From: Alphaproteobacteria bacterium
GTDB lineage: Bacteria; Pseudomonadota; Alphaproteobacteria; Rhizobiales; Hyphomicrobiaceae
Length of the DNA stretch: 8,851 nucleotides
Assembly: GCA_005888525.1 (NCBI GenBank)
Contig: VBAB01000405.1
Location: forward strand, 1-8,851
Direction: 5' to 3'
Positions 1 through 7,665 of this stretch are shown piece by piece. Under the pieces are notes generated by a model. That model was not told the origin of the DNA. It saw nothing but the letters and a program-made list of their open reading frames with translations, and made no database searches. Each line of letters opens with the position of its first letter. The first letter of the stretch is position 1. The position numbers were made by a program, and so were the translations under genes.

Positions 1-451
1 GGCCGGTCGAGAGCGGATACTGGAAGGCGATCAGCGGCAGGTCGGTGGCCTCCGCGATGCGCTTGAAGTGGGCCAGCGCCATCTGTGGCGACTGGCCGAG
101 CGTGAACGGCGCCGGCGGGAACACCAGCAGGGCCGATGCGCCGCCCTCCGCCGCCATGCGGGCGATGCGCGCGGCCTCCAGGCTGCCGTCGGCCCAGATG
201 CCGTTGACGAGCGGCAAGCGGCCGCCGATCTCCTCTTGGGCGATGGCGAGCACGCGCCGCTGCTCCTCGAAGCTGCAGGAAGCCACCTCGGTCGAATGCG
301 CGTTGACGGTGATGGCCGTGATGCCGGGCGTCGCCGCCACGTCGCGCAGGTGCTTGCGGAAGCCCGCCTCGTCGATGGCGAGATCGGCATCGAACGGCAA
401 AAGCACGGCCGGAATGACGCCATGGGGAACGTAGGTCTTGTGCCGGGGCAT
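1..451 (-). CDS. Dihydrodipicolinate synthase (DapA) family lyase/aldolase, N-terminal 150 residues, 3' end outside window
   Basis: The reverse strand reads open from an ATG at 451 to the window edge, giving 150 residues. It has a good ribosome site (GAGGTGA, 5 nt before ATG), which fixes the start. The protein follows the DHDPS/N-acetylneuraminate-lyase TIM-barrel pattern: a leading G-V-I-P-A-V-L-L-P-F strand (residues 11-20), a second strand ending in TVNAHSTEV (48-56), LVNGIWADGS (81-90), ALLVFPPAPF (107-116), and FQYPLSTG (143-150), whose Tyr145 aligns with the conserved catalytic Tyr of the family. The Schiff-base Lys would lie beyond the edge. The usual GTTGE phosphate/carboxylate loop is replaced by NAHSTE, so it is probably not lysine-pathway DapA but one of the many catabolic paralogues that split or hydrate 2-oxo acids. 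The substrate cannot be told. It is divergent from the Liv-type importer, so a shared role in uptake and breakdown is possible but unproven. Confidence 0.85.
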   Translation of the reverse strand, partial: MPRHKTYVPHGVIPAVLLPFDADLAIDEAGFRKHLRDVAATPGITAITVNAHSTEVASCSFEEQRRVLAIAQEEIGGRLPLVNGIWADGSLEAARIARMAAEGGASALLVFPPAPFTLGQSPQMALAHFKRIAEATDLPLIAFQYPLSTG

Positions 452-740
452 GGGTATCACCTCGAGTCGTGGTCCCATCAGCATCGCAGATCGGCGCTGG
501 AAGCGCCAGATTTGCTGCGTGCCGTTCGGGGCCCACCACCGATCCTGGAGCCGTTTGATCGGGTGGAGGAATATTCGGTCTACCCCCGTTCGCGCCCTGA
601 ATTGCTCAATTGCCGCGTCCAGCGCTGCTTGTTGGGACGGGTTCTCCTGGGCTATCGTCGCCGCCAGGACAGAGGCATGCACCGTCTTGGGCCTCGCCGA
701 TCCGATCGTGGCGTTCACAAGCAAAAAGGGAGGACTCGCG
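452..740. promoter_or_regulatory. Divergent intergenic region between the aldolase and the Liv-type operon
   Basis: These 289 bases separate two divergent genes, so promoters for both must lie here or in the gene edges. I see no convincing -35/-10 pair on either strand. Visible structure is a perfect 6-bp hairpin at 493-507 (GGCGCT, loop GGA, AGCGCC) and a small A/T-rich inverted repeat at 600-611 (AATTG-CT-CAATT), which could be an operator half-site pair. A frame is open on the plus strand from 438 into the binding-protein gene, but the proper start of that gene is at 741, so this stretch is treated as non-coding. Confidence 0.5.
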
Positions 741-2045
741 ATGTCCGACGACTGGAAAGATGAGAAGTGGGCGCAAGACGCCTGGTACAGCGGCAAGATT
801 ACGCGCCGCAAATTGATCGGATACGGCGCAGCCAGCGCCGGTGCGCTCGGCGCCACCATGCTGGTGCCGGCGCCGTGGCGCGCCGCCTTCGGCCAAGCCA
901 AGCCCTACAAGATCGGCACGCTGCAGCCGTTGTCGGGCACGGCCGCCGCCGGCGGCAAGACGGCGCTCGTCGGCGTGCAGATGGCCGTCGACCGTATCAA
1001 CAAGTCGGGAGGCATCAATGGCCGGCCCATCGAGCTCTTGATCCAGGACTACGAGTCCAAGCCCGACGTTGGTCGCCGCAAGGCCGAGAAGCTCGTGGTC
1101 GAGGACCAGATCGACGCTCACGTCGGCGGATATCTCTCGAACGTGTGCCTCGCCTGCATGCCGGTGTACGAGGAGGCCAAGACCGTCAACATGATCAGCG
1201 TGTGCCTCGACACCACCATCACCACCAGCAAGTGCAGCCGCTACTCCTTCCGCGCCTTCGACTACGCGCCGGCGCAGGCGGTCGCGTTCGCGCCCTACCT
1301 CGTCAGCAAGGTGGGCAAGAAGTGGCACATCGCCTATCTGGACTACGCCTGGGGACAGTCCACCCGCGACGCGTACATCGAGGAGATCAAGAAGAGCGGC
1401 GGCGATGTCGTCGGCACCACCGGCATTCCGCTGGGCACCGCCGATATGACGCCTTTCATCTCCAAGATCACCGGCGAGTTCGACGGCATCTTCGGCATTC
1501 TCTTCGGCGCCAACGCGGTGACCTTCATCAACCAGGCCTACGACCTCGGGCTGACCAAGAAATACAAGATGGCCGGCGACGGCGCCGTGGCCGAGTCGAC
1601 GCACTTCCCGGCGCTCGGCGTCAAGATCGAAGGCTTCGTCGGCGTCAACCGCTACGTGCCGGTGATGGATGCCCCGCTCAACACCCCGCACCACAAGAAG
1701 TTCTTCGACGATGCGGTCGCCCGCCTGAAGCAGATCGATCCCTCGGGACCGCTGCCGGACCGCTACGTGCAGTCCAACTACGAGTCCATGAACGCCCTCA
1801 AGATCGGCATGGAGAAATCGGGCTTCAAGGGCCGCGAGGACACCATGAAGCTGATCGAGGCGCTCGAGGGGCTGGAGATGAAGGAAGGCGACGACTTCCC
1901 GCAGGGCGACAAGGTGCTCCGCAAGGAGGACCACCAGGCGTTCCTGCGCGAGTTCATCTTCGACATCAAGGACGGCAAGCACCGCATCCTCGAGACCATC
2001 TCGAAAGAGCAGGGGACGTATCCAGCGGCCTGCAAGTTCGCCTGA
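741..2045 (+). CDS. Liv/HAAT-type ABC importer periplasmic substrate-binding protein, Tat-exported
   Basis: The 434-residue protein captures solute in the periplasm for the importer encoded just downstream. The start at 741 is set by GGGAGGA 7 nt upstream and by the signal peptide beginning close after it. A 20-residue polar n-region is followed by a twin-arginine motif TRRKLIG (21-27), a hydrophobic stretch (about 28-45) and a likely cleavage near AFGQA (49-53), which points to Tat export. The mature part has the Peripla_BP_6 (type I fold) pattern: YKIGTLQPLSGTAA (56-69), a helix GVQMAVDRINKSGGINGRPIEL (78-99), LLIQDYESKPDVGRRKAEKL (99-118) and WHIAYLDYAWGQSTRDAY (195-212). Length is usual for the family. 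It resembles branched-chain amino acid, amide or urea binders; the ligand cannot be assigned. Cysteines at 136, 139, 155 and 165 lie close together, which is unusual for this fold. Confidence 0.92.
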   Translation: MSDDWKDEKWAQDAWYSGKITRRKLIGYGAASAGALGATMLVPAPWRAAFGQAKPYKIGTLQPLSGTAAAGGKTALVGVQMAVDRINKSGGINGRPIELLIQDYESKPDVGRRKAEKLVVEDQIDAHVGGYLSNVCLACMPVYEEAKTVNMISVCLDTTITTSKCSRYSFRAFDYAPAQAVAFAPYLVSKVGKKWHIAYLDYAWGQSTRDAYIEEIKKSGGDVVGTTGIPLGTADMTPFISKITGEFDGIFGILFGANAVTFINQAYDLGLTKKYKMAGDGAVAESTHFPALGVKIEGFVGVNRYVPVMDAPLNTPHHKKFFDDAVARLKQIDPSGPLPDRYVQSNYESMNALKIGMEKSGFKGREDTMKLIEALEGLEMKEGDDFPQGDKVLRKEDHQAFLREFIFDIKDGKHRILETISKEQGTYPAACKFA

Positions 2046-2073
2046 GCGATCCAAACAGTCCGTCCGTCACAAC

Positions 2074-2106
2074 GGCGCCCCCGGCCTTTGCGGGCCGGGG
2101 GGCGCC
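2074..2106 (+). terminator. Strong GC hairpin between binding-protein and ATPase genes (attenuator or mRNA-stabilising stem)
   Basis: Bases 2074-2086 (GGCG, five C, GGCC) pair with 2093-2106 (GGCC, six G, CGCC) to give a 13-bp nearly all-GC stem with one bulged G and a 6-nt loop. It begins 28 nt after the binding-protein stop and ends 35 nt before the LivG-like start. No T-run follows on the plus strand (AACCAAAAAATC), so it is not a standard intrinsic terminator. In other importers such a stem keeps the binding-protein message abundant relative to the ATPase and permease part. That role is inferred here. Confidence 0.6.
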
Positions 2107-2141
2107 AACCAAAAAATCGCCAGGCTCGCAAGTACACATAC

Positions 2142-2929
2142 GTGTCAGCTGCTCCTCCGCCCCAGTCGTCTTCCTCTGCCGGCGTCGACCGAGGAAGCGC
2201 ACCAGTCTTGCGCACCGAAGCGCTGACCGTCCGGTTCGGCGGCCTGAGCGCGCTCAACAGCGTCAATTTCGAGGTCCAGCGCGGCGAGATCCGCGCCATC
2301 ATCGGGCCGAATGGGGCGGGCAAGAGCACTTTTTTCAACTGCCTGACCGGCGTCATCGGCCCCACGTCCGGGCGCATCCTGTTCAACGGCCAGAACATCG
2401 CCGGCCTGCCCCCCAACCGCATCTCGCAGAAGGGCATCGCCCGGTCCTACCAGATCACCAACATCCTCCCCAATGCCACGACGCTGGAGAACGTGCGCAT
2501 CGCCGCCCAATCGCGCCGTCATGCCTGGAGCATGCTGACCCACCATGCCGACTTCCACGACATCATCGACAAGGCGCAAGCCGTGCTCGAATCGGTCGGC
2601 CTGGGCGAAAAAGCCGACGAGCTCGCCGCCAACCTCTCGCACGGCGAGCAGCGCAACCTCGAGATCGGCATCGCGCTGGCTACCGAGCCCAAGCTCCTGT
2701 GCCTGGATGAGCCGACCGCCGGCATGAGCGCGTCCGAGACCCATGACACGATGCAGCTGGTGCGCCGCATCGCCACGGACCTGACGATTCTCATCGTCGA
2801 GCACGACATGCAGGTGGTGATGGAGCTGGCGCAGCGCATCACCGTGCTGCACTACGGCGAAATCCTGGCCGAGGGCACGCCGGCGGAGATCCAGAAAAAT
2901 CCCAGAGTGCAGGAGGTCTATCTCAAGAC

Positions 2930-2933
<4 letters not shown>
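2142..2933 (+). CDS. livG: Liv/HAAT ABC importer ATP-binding protein, LivG-like
   Basis: This 263-residue cytoplasmic ATPase is one of the two that drive the importer. ABC motifs are complete: Walker A GPNGAGKST (55-63), Q-loop Gln104 in SYQIT, signature LSHGEQ (165-170), Walker B LLCLDE (185-190) and switch His221 in VEHDM. The GIARSYQ segment and C-terminal LAEGTPAEIQ...VQEVYLKT are typical of the LivG branch. The start chosen is GTG at 2142; the only earlier in-frame start (TTG 2088) lies inside the hairpin, and no ATG is available. No strong ribosome site precedes 2142, and TTG 2208 is a possible shorter start. The first 20 or so residues are a low-complexity Ser/Pro/Ala extension. The stop overlaps the next start as ATGA, so translation is probably coupled. 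Confidence 0.93.
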
Positions 2934-3667
<734 letters not shown>

Positions 3668-3670
3668 GGC

Positions 3671-4585
3671 ATGGGAATGTTTGCCGACATCCCCTGGGAC
3701 ATCATCGCCATCCAGACGGTCAACGGCATTGTCACCGGCATGATCCTGGCGCTGGTCGCCTCGGGACTGACGCTGATCTTCGGCATCATGGACGTGGTGA
3801 ACTTCGCCCACGGCGAGCTCTTCATGCTGGGCGCCTACATCGGCGCCGTCGTGCTTGTGACATCCGGCAGCTTCTGGGTCGCGCTGGTGGTCTCGACGCT
3901 GACCGTGGCGCTGATGGGCGCGGCGCTGCAGGTGACGACCTTGCGGCCGCTGCTCGGCCGCGATCCGCTGACCACGATCCTCGCCACCTTCGGCATATCG
4001 TTGGTGCTGCAGAATTATGCGCTGTGGCACTTCGGTCCGGTGCCGCGCAAGATCCAGGAGCCCATCACGGGGCAATTCGAGCTCTTCTACCTCGTGTATC
4101 CCTGGTACCGTGTGCTGATCGCTGTGCTGTCGGCCGCCATCATCGGCGGGCTCTATTTGTTCCTCAAGTACGGCCGCTACGGCGTCTGGATTCGCGCCAC
4201 CACGCAGGACCGCTTCATGGCCCAGGCCATGGGCATCCCCGTGCCGTGGGTGCACACCGGCGTGTTCGCCATCGGCGCCGGCATGGCGGCGGCCAGCGGC
4301 GTGCTGTTCGGACCGCTGATCGGCATCAATCACGCCATGGGCCTCGACTGGGTGCTCAAGGCCTTCATCGTGGTGGTGGTCGGCGGCATGGGCAATCTTG
4401 GCGGCTCGATCGCCGCCTCCATCCTGGTCAGCCTGCTGGAGGCCTACGCGGTCATCCTCGTTGGCTACATCTATGTGGGCGGGCAGCCGCTCAGTCCCGC
4501 GCTGGCGGTCGTCGTCCCCTTCATCGTTCTGATCGTCACCTTGCTGTTCCGGCCCACCGGCCTCTTCGTCCCGACACCCAAATGA
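3671..4585 (+). CDS. livH: Liv/HAAT ABC importer inner-membrane permease, LivH-like
   Basis: This 304-residue, highly hydrophobic permease has about eight membrane segments and would form the channel with the LivM-like protein. Diagnostic motifs are SGLTLIFGIMDVVNFAHGEL (31-50), the cytoplasmic coupling loop IRATTQDRFMAQAMGI (174-189), VVVVGGMGNLGGSIAAS (234-250) and the C-terminal LLFRPTGLF (291-299). It starts 3 nt after the livF-like stop. ATG 3671 has GGGAG at 3658-3662 as a weak ribosome site; ATG 3677, two codons later, is nearly as likely. The stop overlaps the next start (ATGA). Confidence 0.94.
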   Translation: MGMFADIPWDIIAIQTVNGIVTGMILALVASGLTLIFGIMDVVNFAHGELFMLGAYIGAVVLVTSGSFWVALVVSTLTVALMGAALQVTTLRPLLGRDPLTTILATFGISLVLQNYALWHFGPVPRKIQEPITGQFELFYLVYPWYRVLIAVLSAAIIGGLYLFLKYGRYGVWIRATTQDRFMAQAMGIPVPWVHTGVFAIGAGMAAASGVLFGPLIGINHAMGLDWVLKAFIVVVVGGMGNLGGSIAASILVSLLEAYAVILVGYIYVGGQPLSPALAVVVPFIVLIVTLLFRPTGLFVPTPK

Positions 4586-5583
4586 GCCCTTCGAGCAAGC
4601 GCCACGCCACCATCTACTGGACCGGCTTCGGCATCATCATCGCCCTGCTGATCGTCGCCCCCCTGGTGCTGCCCGAGTTCTGGCGCCGGTTCCTGACGGA
4701 GATCCTGATCTGGGGACTTCTCGCCATGTCCTCCGACATCCTGATCGGCTACACCGGCATGGTGTCGTTCGGGCACTCGGCCTTCTTCGGTCTGGGCTTG
4801 TACGGCGCGGCGGCGGCGCTGCTCATGGTCAAACCGCCGAACCTCTGGCTGGCGATCCTCTACGGCCTTGCCCTCTCCGCCGGGGCGGCCCTGTTCGTGG
4901 CCTATTTTGCCACCCGGCTGCGCGACATCTACTTCGCCATCAGCACCTTGATCTTCTCGCAAATCTTCTACGTCGCCATCTTCACGCTGACTGAGATCAC
5001 CGGAGGGGAGAACGGCCTCAACTTCAGCCGTCCGCAACTGGGCATTCCCGGCGTCTACACGATACCGTTCACCTCCGAGAGCCTGCACTGGTTCGTGCTG
5101 GCCGTCGTGACGGCGTCCTATCTCATCCTGCGCCGCATCACCCAGTCGCCGTTCGGCATGGTGCTGCAGTCGATCCGCGAGAACGAGGCGCGCACGCGCG
5201 CCATCGGCTATCCGGTCGCGCGCTACAAGATCGTGGCGGTGATGCTGTCGGGGCTGTTCGCCGGGCTCGCCGGCGTGCTCTACGCCTTCCAGAATCGATT
5301 TGCCGCGCCCGATTTCGTGCTCTTCCTGATCTCGGGCGAAGTGGTGATTTTCAACGTGTTGGGCGGCATCGGCACGCTGGTGGGGCCGATCCTGGGTGCT
5401 GCCTTCTTCCTGACCATGCGCGAGTTTCTCTCCCGCCTGTTCCCCTATCTCGCGTCCTACCTGAACATCCCCCACCTTGCGGAGTTCCCCTATCTCATTC
5501 CGCTGGGCGTCGTCTTCATCCTGATGGTCATCTTCCTGCCCCAGGGCCTGCTCGGCTTCGCCAGGCGCTGGCTCAACCGATAG
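4582..5583 (+). CDS. livM: Liv/HAAT ABC importer inner-membrane permease, LivM-like
   Basis: This 333-residue membrane protein is the second channel half. Hallmarks are LIGYTGMVSFGHSAFFGLG (54-72), TGGENGL (140-146), the coupling loop SIRENEARTRAIGYPVARYK (197-216) and the C-terminal FLPQGLLGFARRW (318-330). The start at 4582 overlaps the livH-like stop as ATGA; the frame is open far upstream, but that stretch is the out-of-frame image of livH. It closes the Liv-type operon. I see no clear intrinsic terminator after its stop. Confidence 0.94.
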   Translation: MSPSSKRHATIYWTGFGIIIALLIVAPLVLPEFWRRFLTEILIWGLLAMSSDILIGYTGMVSFGHSAFFGLGLYGAAAALLMVKPPNLWLAILYGLALSAGAALFVAYFATRLRDIYFAISTLIFSQIFYVAIFTLTEITGGENGLNFSRPQLGIPGVYTIPFTSESLHWFVLAVVTASYLILRRITQSPFGMVLQSIRENEARTRAIGYPVARYKIVAVMLSGLFAGLAGVLYAFQNRFAAPDFVLFLISGEVVIFNVLGGIGTLVGPILGAAFFLTMREFLSRLFPYLASYLNIPHLAEFPYLIPLGVVFILMVIFLPQGLLGFARRWLNR

Positions 5584-5638
5584 CATCCCGCCGCACTGGC
5601 TGCACAAGCACAGGGCATCGCCTGCCTGCGGAATAGCG

Positions 5639-5668
5639 TTGTCAGCTGCTGCGAGAGGCCTCTAGGAT
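5639..5668 (+). promoter_or_regulatory. Candidate sigma-70-like promoter for the PAAT operon
   Basis: The 123-nt gap after livM holds TTGTCA at 5639-5644 (5 of 6 to the -35 consensus) and TAGGAT at 5663-5668 (4 of 6 to the -10), with an 18-nt spacer. A perfect 10-bp palindrome, AGAGGCCTCT (5654-5663), lies in the spacer and touches the -10, so it could be an operator. The SD (AGGAGG, 5695-5700) follows 26 nt later. This is a pattern match only; readthrough from the Liv operon is also possible. Confidence 0.4.
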
Positions 5669-5706
5669 ATTGCGTGCGCTGCAAGGGTCAGGCGAGGAGG
5701 ATATTC

Positions 5707-6552
5707 ATGCGCTTGCGAAACGTATCGGCTGGCGTGGCGATCGCCTCTGTCCTAACGCTCGCGCCCCTGTCGGCATTCGCCCAGCAGCCGCTCAAGACCG
5801 CGGTCGACGGCACGTTCGCCCCGCATGCCATGCCCAAGCTCGAGGGCGGCATCCAGGGCTTCAACGTCGATCTCGCCAACGAGATCGGCAAGCGCCTGAA
5901 GCGCCCCGTCGACATCACGGCCACGCAGTTCTCGGGCATTCTGCCGTCCCTGCAGGCGGGCACCATCGACTTCGTCGCGGCCCCCGTCACCGTCACCAAG
6001 GAGCGGGCGGAAAACTATCTGTTCACCGAGGGCTATCTCAACACCGACTACCAGTTCCTGACCAAGAAGGGCGAGCCGCCCATCACCGACCTCAAGCAGC
6101 TGAAAGGCAAGGTGATCGCGGTCAACAAGGGCGCGGTCTACGATAGTTGGGCGCGCGGCCTTGAAGGCGAGATCGGCTGGACCGTCGAGAGCTTCGGCAC
6201 CCAGACCGATGCTGTGCAGGCCGTGATGGCAGGGCGCGCCTACGCCAACGTGGCCGGAAACACGAATATCCAATATGCGGTCAAGCAACAGCCGCAGCTG
6301 CAGCTGTCCTATCTGCATTCGACCGGCCTGGTGTGGGCGGCGGCCTTCCGCAAGGACTCCAAGGAGCTGCTCGGCCAAGTCGAGAATGCGATCGAATGCA
6401 TGAAGAAGGACGGCACCATCGCGGCGATGCACGAACGGTGGTTCGGCATCAAGCCGGCGGCCGGTTCTGCTGCCGCTACGATCTTTCCGGGAACGGGCGT
6501 GCCGGGCATGCCCGGCTACGACGCAACGCCGCGCGAGGCCAAATGCGACTGA
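5707..6552 (+). CDS. PAAT-type (family 3) ABC importer periplasmic substrate-binding protein
   Basis: This 281-residue protein binds an amino-acid-like solute in the periplasm for the ATPase and permeases downstream. The start at 5707 has an ideal AGGAGG 6 nt upstream. A Sec signal peptide covers residues 1-25, with cleavage after SAFA. The mature part shows the SBP_bac_3 pattern: IQGFNVDLANEIGKRL (49-64), FSGILPSLQAGTIDFV (75-90), VTVTKERAENYLFTEGY (94-110) with Arg100 at the ligand-carboxylate position, and MHERWFG (241-247). In GlnH/HisJ an Asp in the second lobe holds the ligand amino group. The matching stretch here, GRAYANVAGNTNIQY (176-190), appears to have Gly184 there, so the ligand may not be a standard alpha-amino acid. 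After the lobe a Gly/Pro-rich tail of about 35 residues ends in AKCD. This comparison is from memory of the family, not an alignment. Confidence 0.9.
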   Translation: MRLRNVSAGVAIASVLTLAPLSAFAQQPLKTAVDGTFAPHAMPKLEGGIQGFNVDLANEIGKRLKRPVDITATQFSGILPSLQAGTIDFVAAPVTVTKERAENYLFTEGYLNTDYQFLTKKGEPPITDLKQLKGKVIAVNKGAVYDSWARGLEGEIGWTVESFGTQTDAVQAVMAGRAYANVAGNTNIQYAVKQQPQLQLSYLHSTGLVWAAAFRKDSKELLGQVENAIECMKKDGTIAAMHERWFGIKPAAGSAAATIFPGTGVPGMPGYDATPREAKCD

Positions 6553-6587
6553 GCGGCGGCCAATGAGCTGAGTGGCCCTCGGGGCGC

Positions 6588-7319
6588 ATGGCAATACTCA
6601 CCATCTCCGGTCTCAGGAAGAGCTTTGGCGCAACCGAGGTTCTCAAGGGCATCGACCTCTCCGTCAACGAGCGTGAGCTCGTCTTCATCATCGGCCCTTC
6701 GGGCTCGGGCAAGAGCACGCTTCTGCGATGCATCAACCGGCTGGAGGAGCCGAGCGGCGGCAGCGTGTTTTTCGACGGCACCGAGGTGACGTCGCCAGCA
6801 GCGGATCTCAACGCCTTGCGCCGCTCCATGGGCATGGTGTTCCAGTCCTTCAACCTCTATCCGCACATGACGGCGCTCGGCAACGTCACGCTGGCCCTGC
6901 GAAAGGTGCTGAAGAAGCCGCGCGCCGAAGCCGAGGAGATCGGCCGCCGCGCACTTGCCGAGGTCGGCCTCGCCGACAAGCCGGCAAGCTATCCCGCCGA
7001 GCTTTCCGGCGGCCAGCAGCAGCGGGTGGCTATCGCCCGCGCGTTGGCGCTGGGCCCCAAGATCGTGCTGTTCGATGAACCCACCTCGGCGCTCGATCCG
7101 GAACTCGTCGGCTCGGTGCTGGCCGTCATGCGCGACCTGAAGGCCCATGGCATGACCATGCTGGTCGTCAGCCACGAGCTGCGCTTTGCGCGCGACGCCG
7201 CCGATCGCATCGTCTTCATGGACATGGGCCGGATCGTCGAGGAAGGTCCGCCGTCGGAGGTCTTCGCCGCACCGCGCGAAAGCCGCACGCGCGCCTTCGT
7301 CGCCGAGCTGATGCGATGA
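6588..7319 (+). CDS. PAAT-type ABC importer ATP-binding protein, GlnQ/HisP-like
   Basis: This 243-residue cytoplasmic ATPase energises amino-acid-type uptake. Motifs: Walker A GPSGSGKST (36-44), Q-loop MVFQSFNLYPHMTALGN (83-99), signature LSGGQQQRVAIARAL (139-153), Walker B IVLFDEPTSALDPEL (159-173) and switch His196 in VVSHEL. FNLYPHMTALGNVTLA is characteristic of the polar amino acid branch. It starts 35 nt after the binding-protein stop, with only a weak ribosome site (GGGGCG). Its stop overlaps an ATG (ATGA at 7316) that opens the reading frame crossing the downstream repeat element. The next real gene is 352 nt away, although operon neighbours elsewhere nearly touch. Confidence 0.94.
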   Translation: MAILTISGLRKSFGATEVLKGIDLSVNERELVFIIGPSGSGKSTLLRCINRLEEPSGGSVFFDGTEVTSPAADLNALRRSMGMVFQSFNLYPHMTALGNVTLALRKVLKKPRAEAEEIGRRALAEVGLADKPASYPAELSGGQQQRVAIARALALGPKIVLFDEPTSALDPELVGSVLAVMRDLKAHGMTMLVVSHELRFARDAADRIVFMDMGRIVEEGPPSEVFAAPRESRTRAFVAELMR

Positions 7320-7366
7320 CGGACAAGGCAGGGCTTTCGTTGGCAAATCGCCACGACGCATCTTCG

Positions 7367-7414
7367 CCTCCCCCTGCGTCGAAGGCTTCGCCTTCGACGC
7401 GAAGAGGGGGGAGG
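7367..7414 (+). repeat. Hairpin A, left terminal palindrome of the element
   Basis: The inner stem GCGTCGAAGGC (7376-7386) pairs perfectly with GCCTTCGACGC (7390-7400) around a TTC loop. The outer stem CCTCCCCCT (7367-7375) pairs with AGGGGGGAGG (7405-7414), leaving GAAG (7401-7404) and one G unpaired on the inner side. The 48 bases match the reverse complement of hairpin E at 41 positions. Confidence 0.9.
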
Positions 7415-7415
7415 G

Positions 7416-7494
7416 CGGAGCGTCCGAGGTTTAGCCCGGCCACCACCGACGGTGCGGCGCACTCGACTGCCGGGCTAAGCCTCTGGACACTCCG
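7416..7494 (+). repeat. Hairpin B of the element
   Basis: Bases 7416-7440 pair with 7469-7494 over about 25 positions, with one C/A mismatch, one bulged base and one T/G wobble. The inner core is TTTAGCCCGGC against GCCGGGCTAAG. The 28-nt loop (7441-7468) shows no strong structure. Its arms are related to those of hairpin D in inverted orientation. Confidence 0.85.
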
Positions 7495-7535
7495 GGTGGG
7501 GGTGACCGGCGACGCGCGCGACAGACACCCCCACC
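7495..7535 (+). repeat. Hairpin C, centre of the element
   Basis: GGTGGGGGTG (7495-7504) pairs perfectly with CACCCCCACC (7526-7535) around a 21-nt loop that contains the GCGCGCG run. It is the symmetry centre of the larger inverted repeat. Confidence 0.85.
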
Positions 7536-7537
7536 TA

Positions 7538-7615
7538 GGAACGCCATCGGACTTAGCTCGCCTGTCGGCGGCTGCATCGAGCGTCGTCATGGGCGAGCTA
7601 AGCCCATGGCGTTCC
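7538..7615 (+). repeat. Hairpin D of the element
   Basis: GGAACGCCAT (7538-7547) pairs with ATGGCGTTCC (7606-7615), and CTTAGCTCGCC (7552-7562) pairs with GGCGAGCTAAG (7592-7602). A small 4-by-3 internal loop separates the two 10- and 11-bp perfect stems. The apical loop is 29 nt (7563-7591). Confidence 0.88.
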
Positions 7616-7617
7616 GT

Positions 7618-7665
7618 CCTCCCCCCTCATTGCATCGAAGGCATTGCCTTCGATGCAGGGGGAGG
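7618..7665 (+). repeat. Hairpin E, right terminal palindrome; carries the permease 1 ribosome site
   Basis: TGCATCGAAGGC (7631-7642) pairs perfectly with GCCTTCGATGCA (7646-7657) around an ATT loop. CCTCCCCC (7618-7625) pairs with GGGGGAGG (7658-7665), leaving CTCAT (7626-7630) bulged on the inner side, mirroring hairpin A. GGAGG (7661-7665) is the only plausible Shine-Dalgarno for the ATG at 7672, 6 nt on, so folding of E would hide it. Confidence 0.88.

Noticed and set aside
438..740. N-terminal extension of the Liv-type binding protein by 101 residues
   Set aside because: The frame is open, but the extension has no domain-like character, would bury the Tat signal far inside the protein, and ignores the strong GGGAGGA site before ATG 741.
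606..2054. Long minus-strand frame opposite the binding-protein gene
   Set aside because: It is an antisense shadow of a GC-rich gene; the product is Asp/Val/Leu/Arg-rich without motifs, and the plus strand has a clear family protein.
4024..4581. N-terminal extension of the LivM-like permease
   Set aside because: This part overlaps the livH-like gene in another frame and is Arg/His-rich; the ATGA overlap start at 4582 gives the family's normal length.
7367..7414. Hairpin A as an intrinsic terminator of the ATPase gene
   Set aside because: No T-run follows the stem, and the operon continues with permease genes that need the same message.
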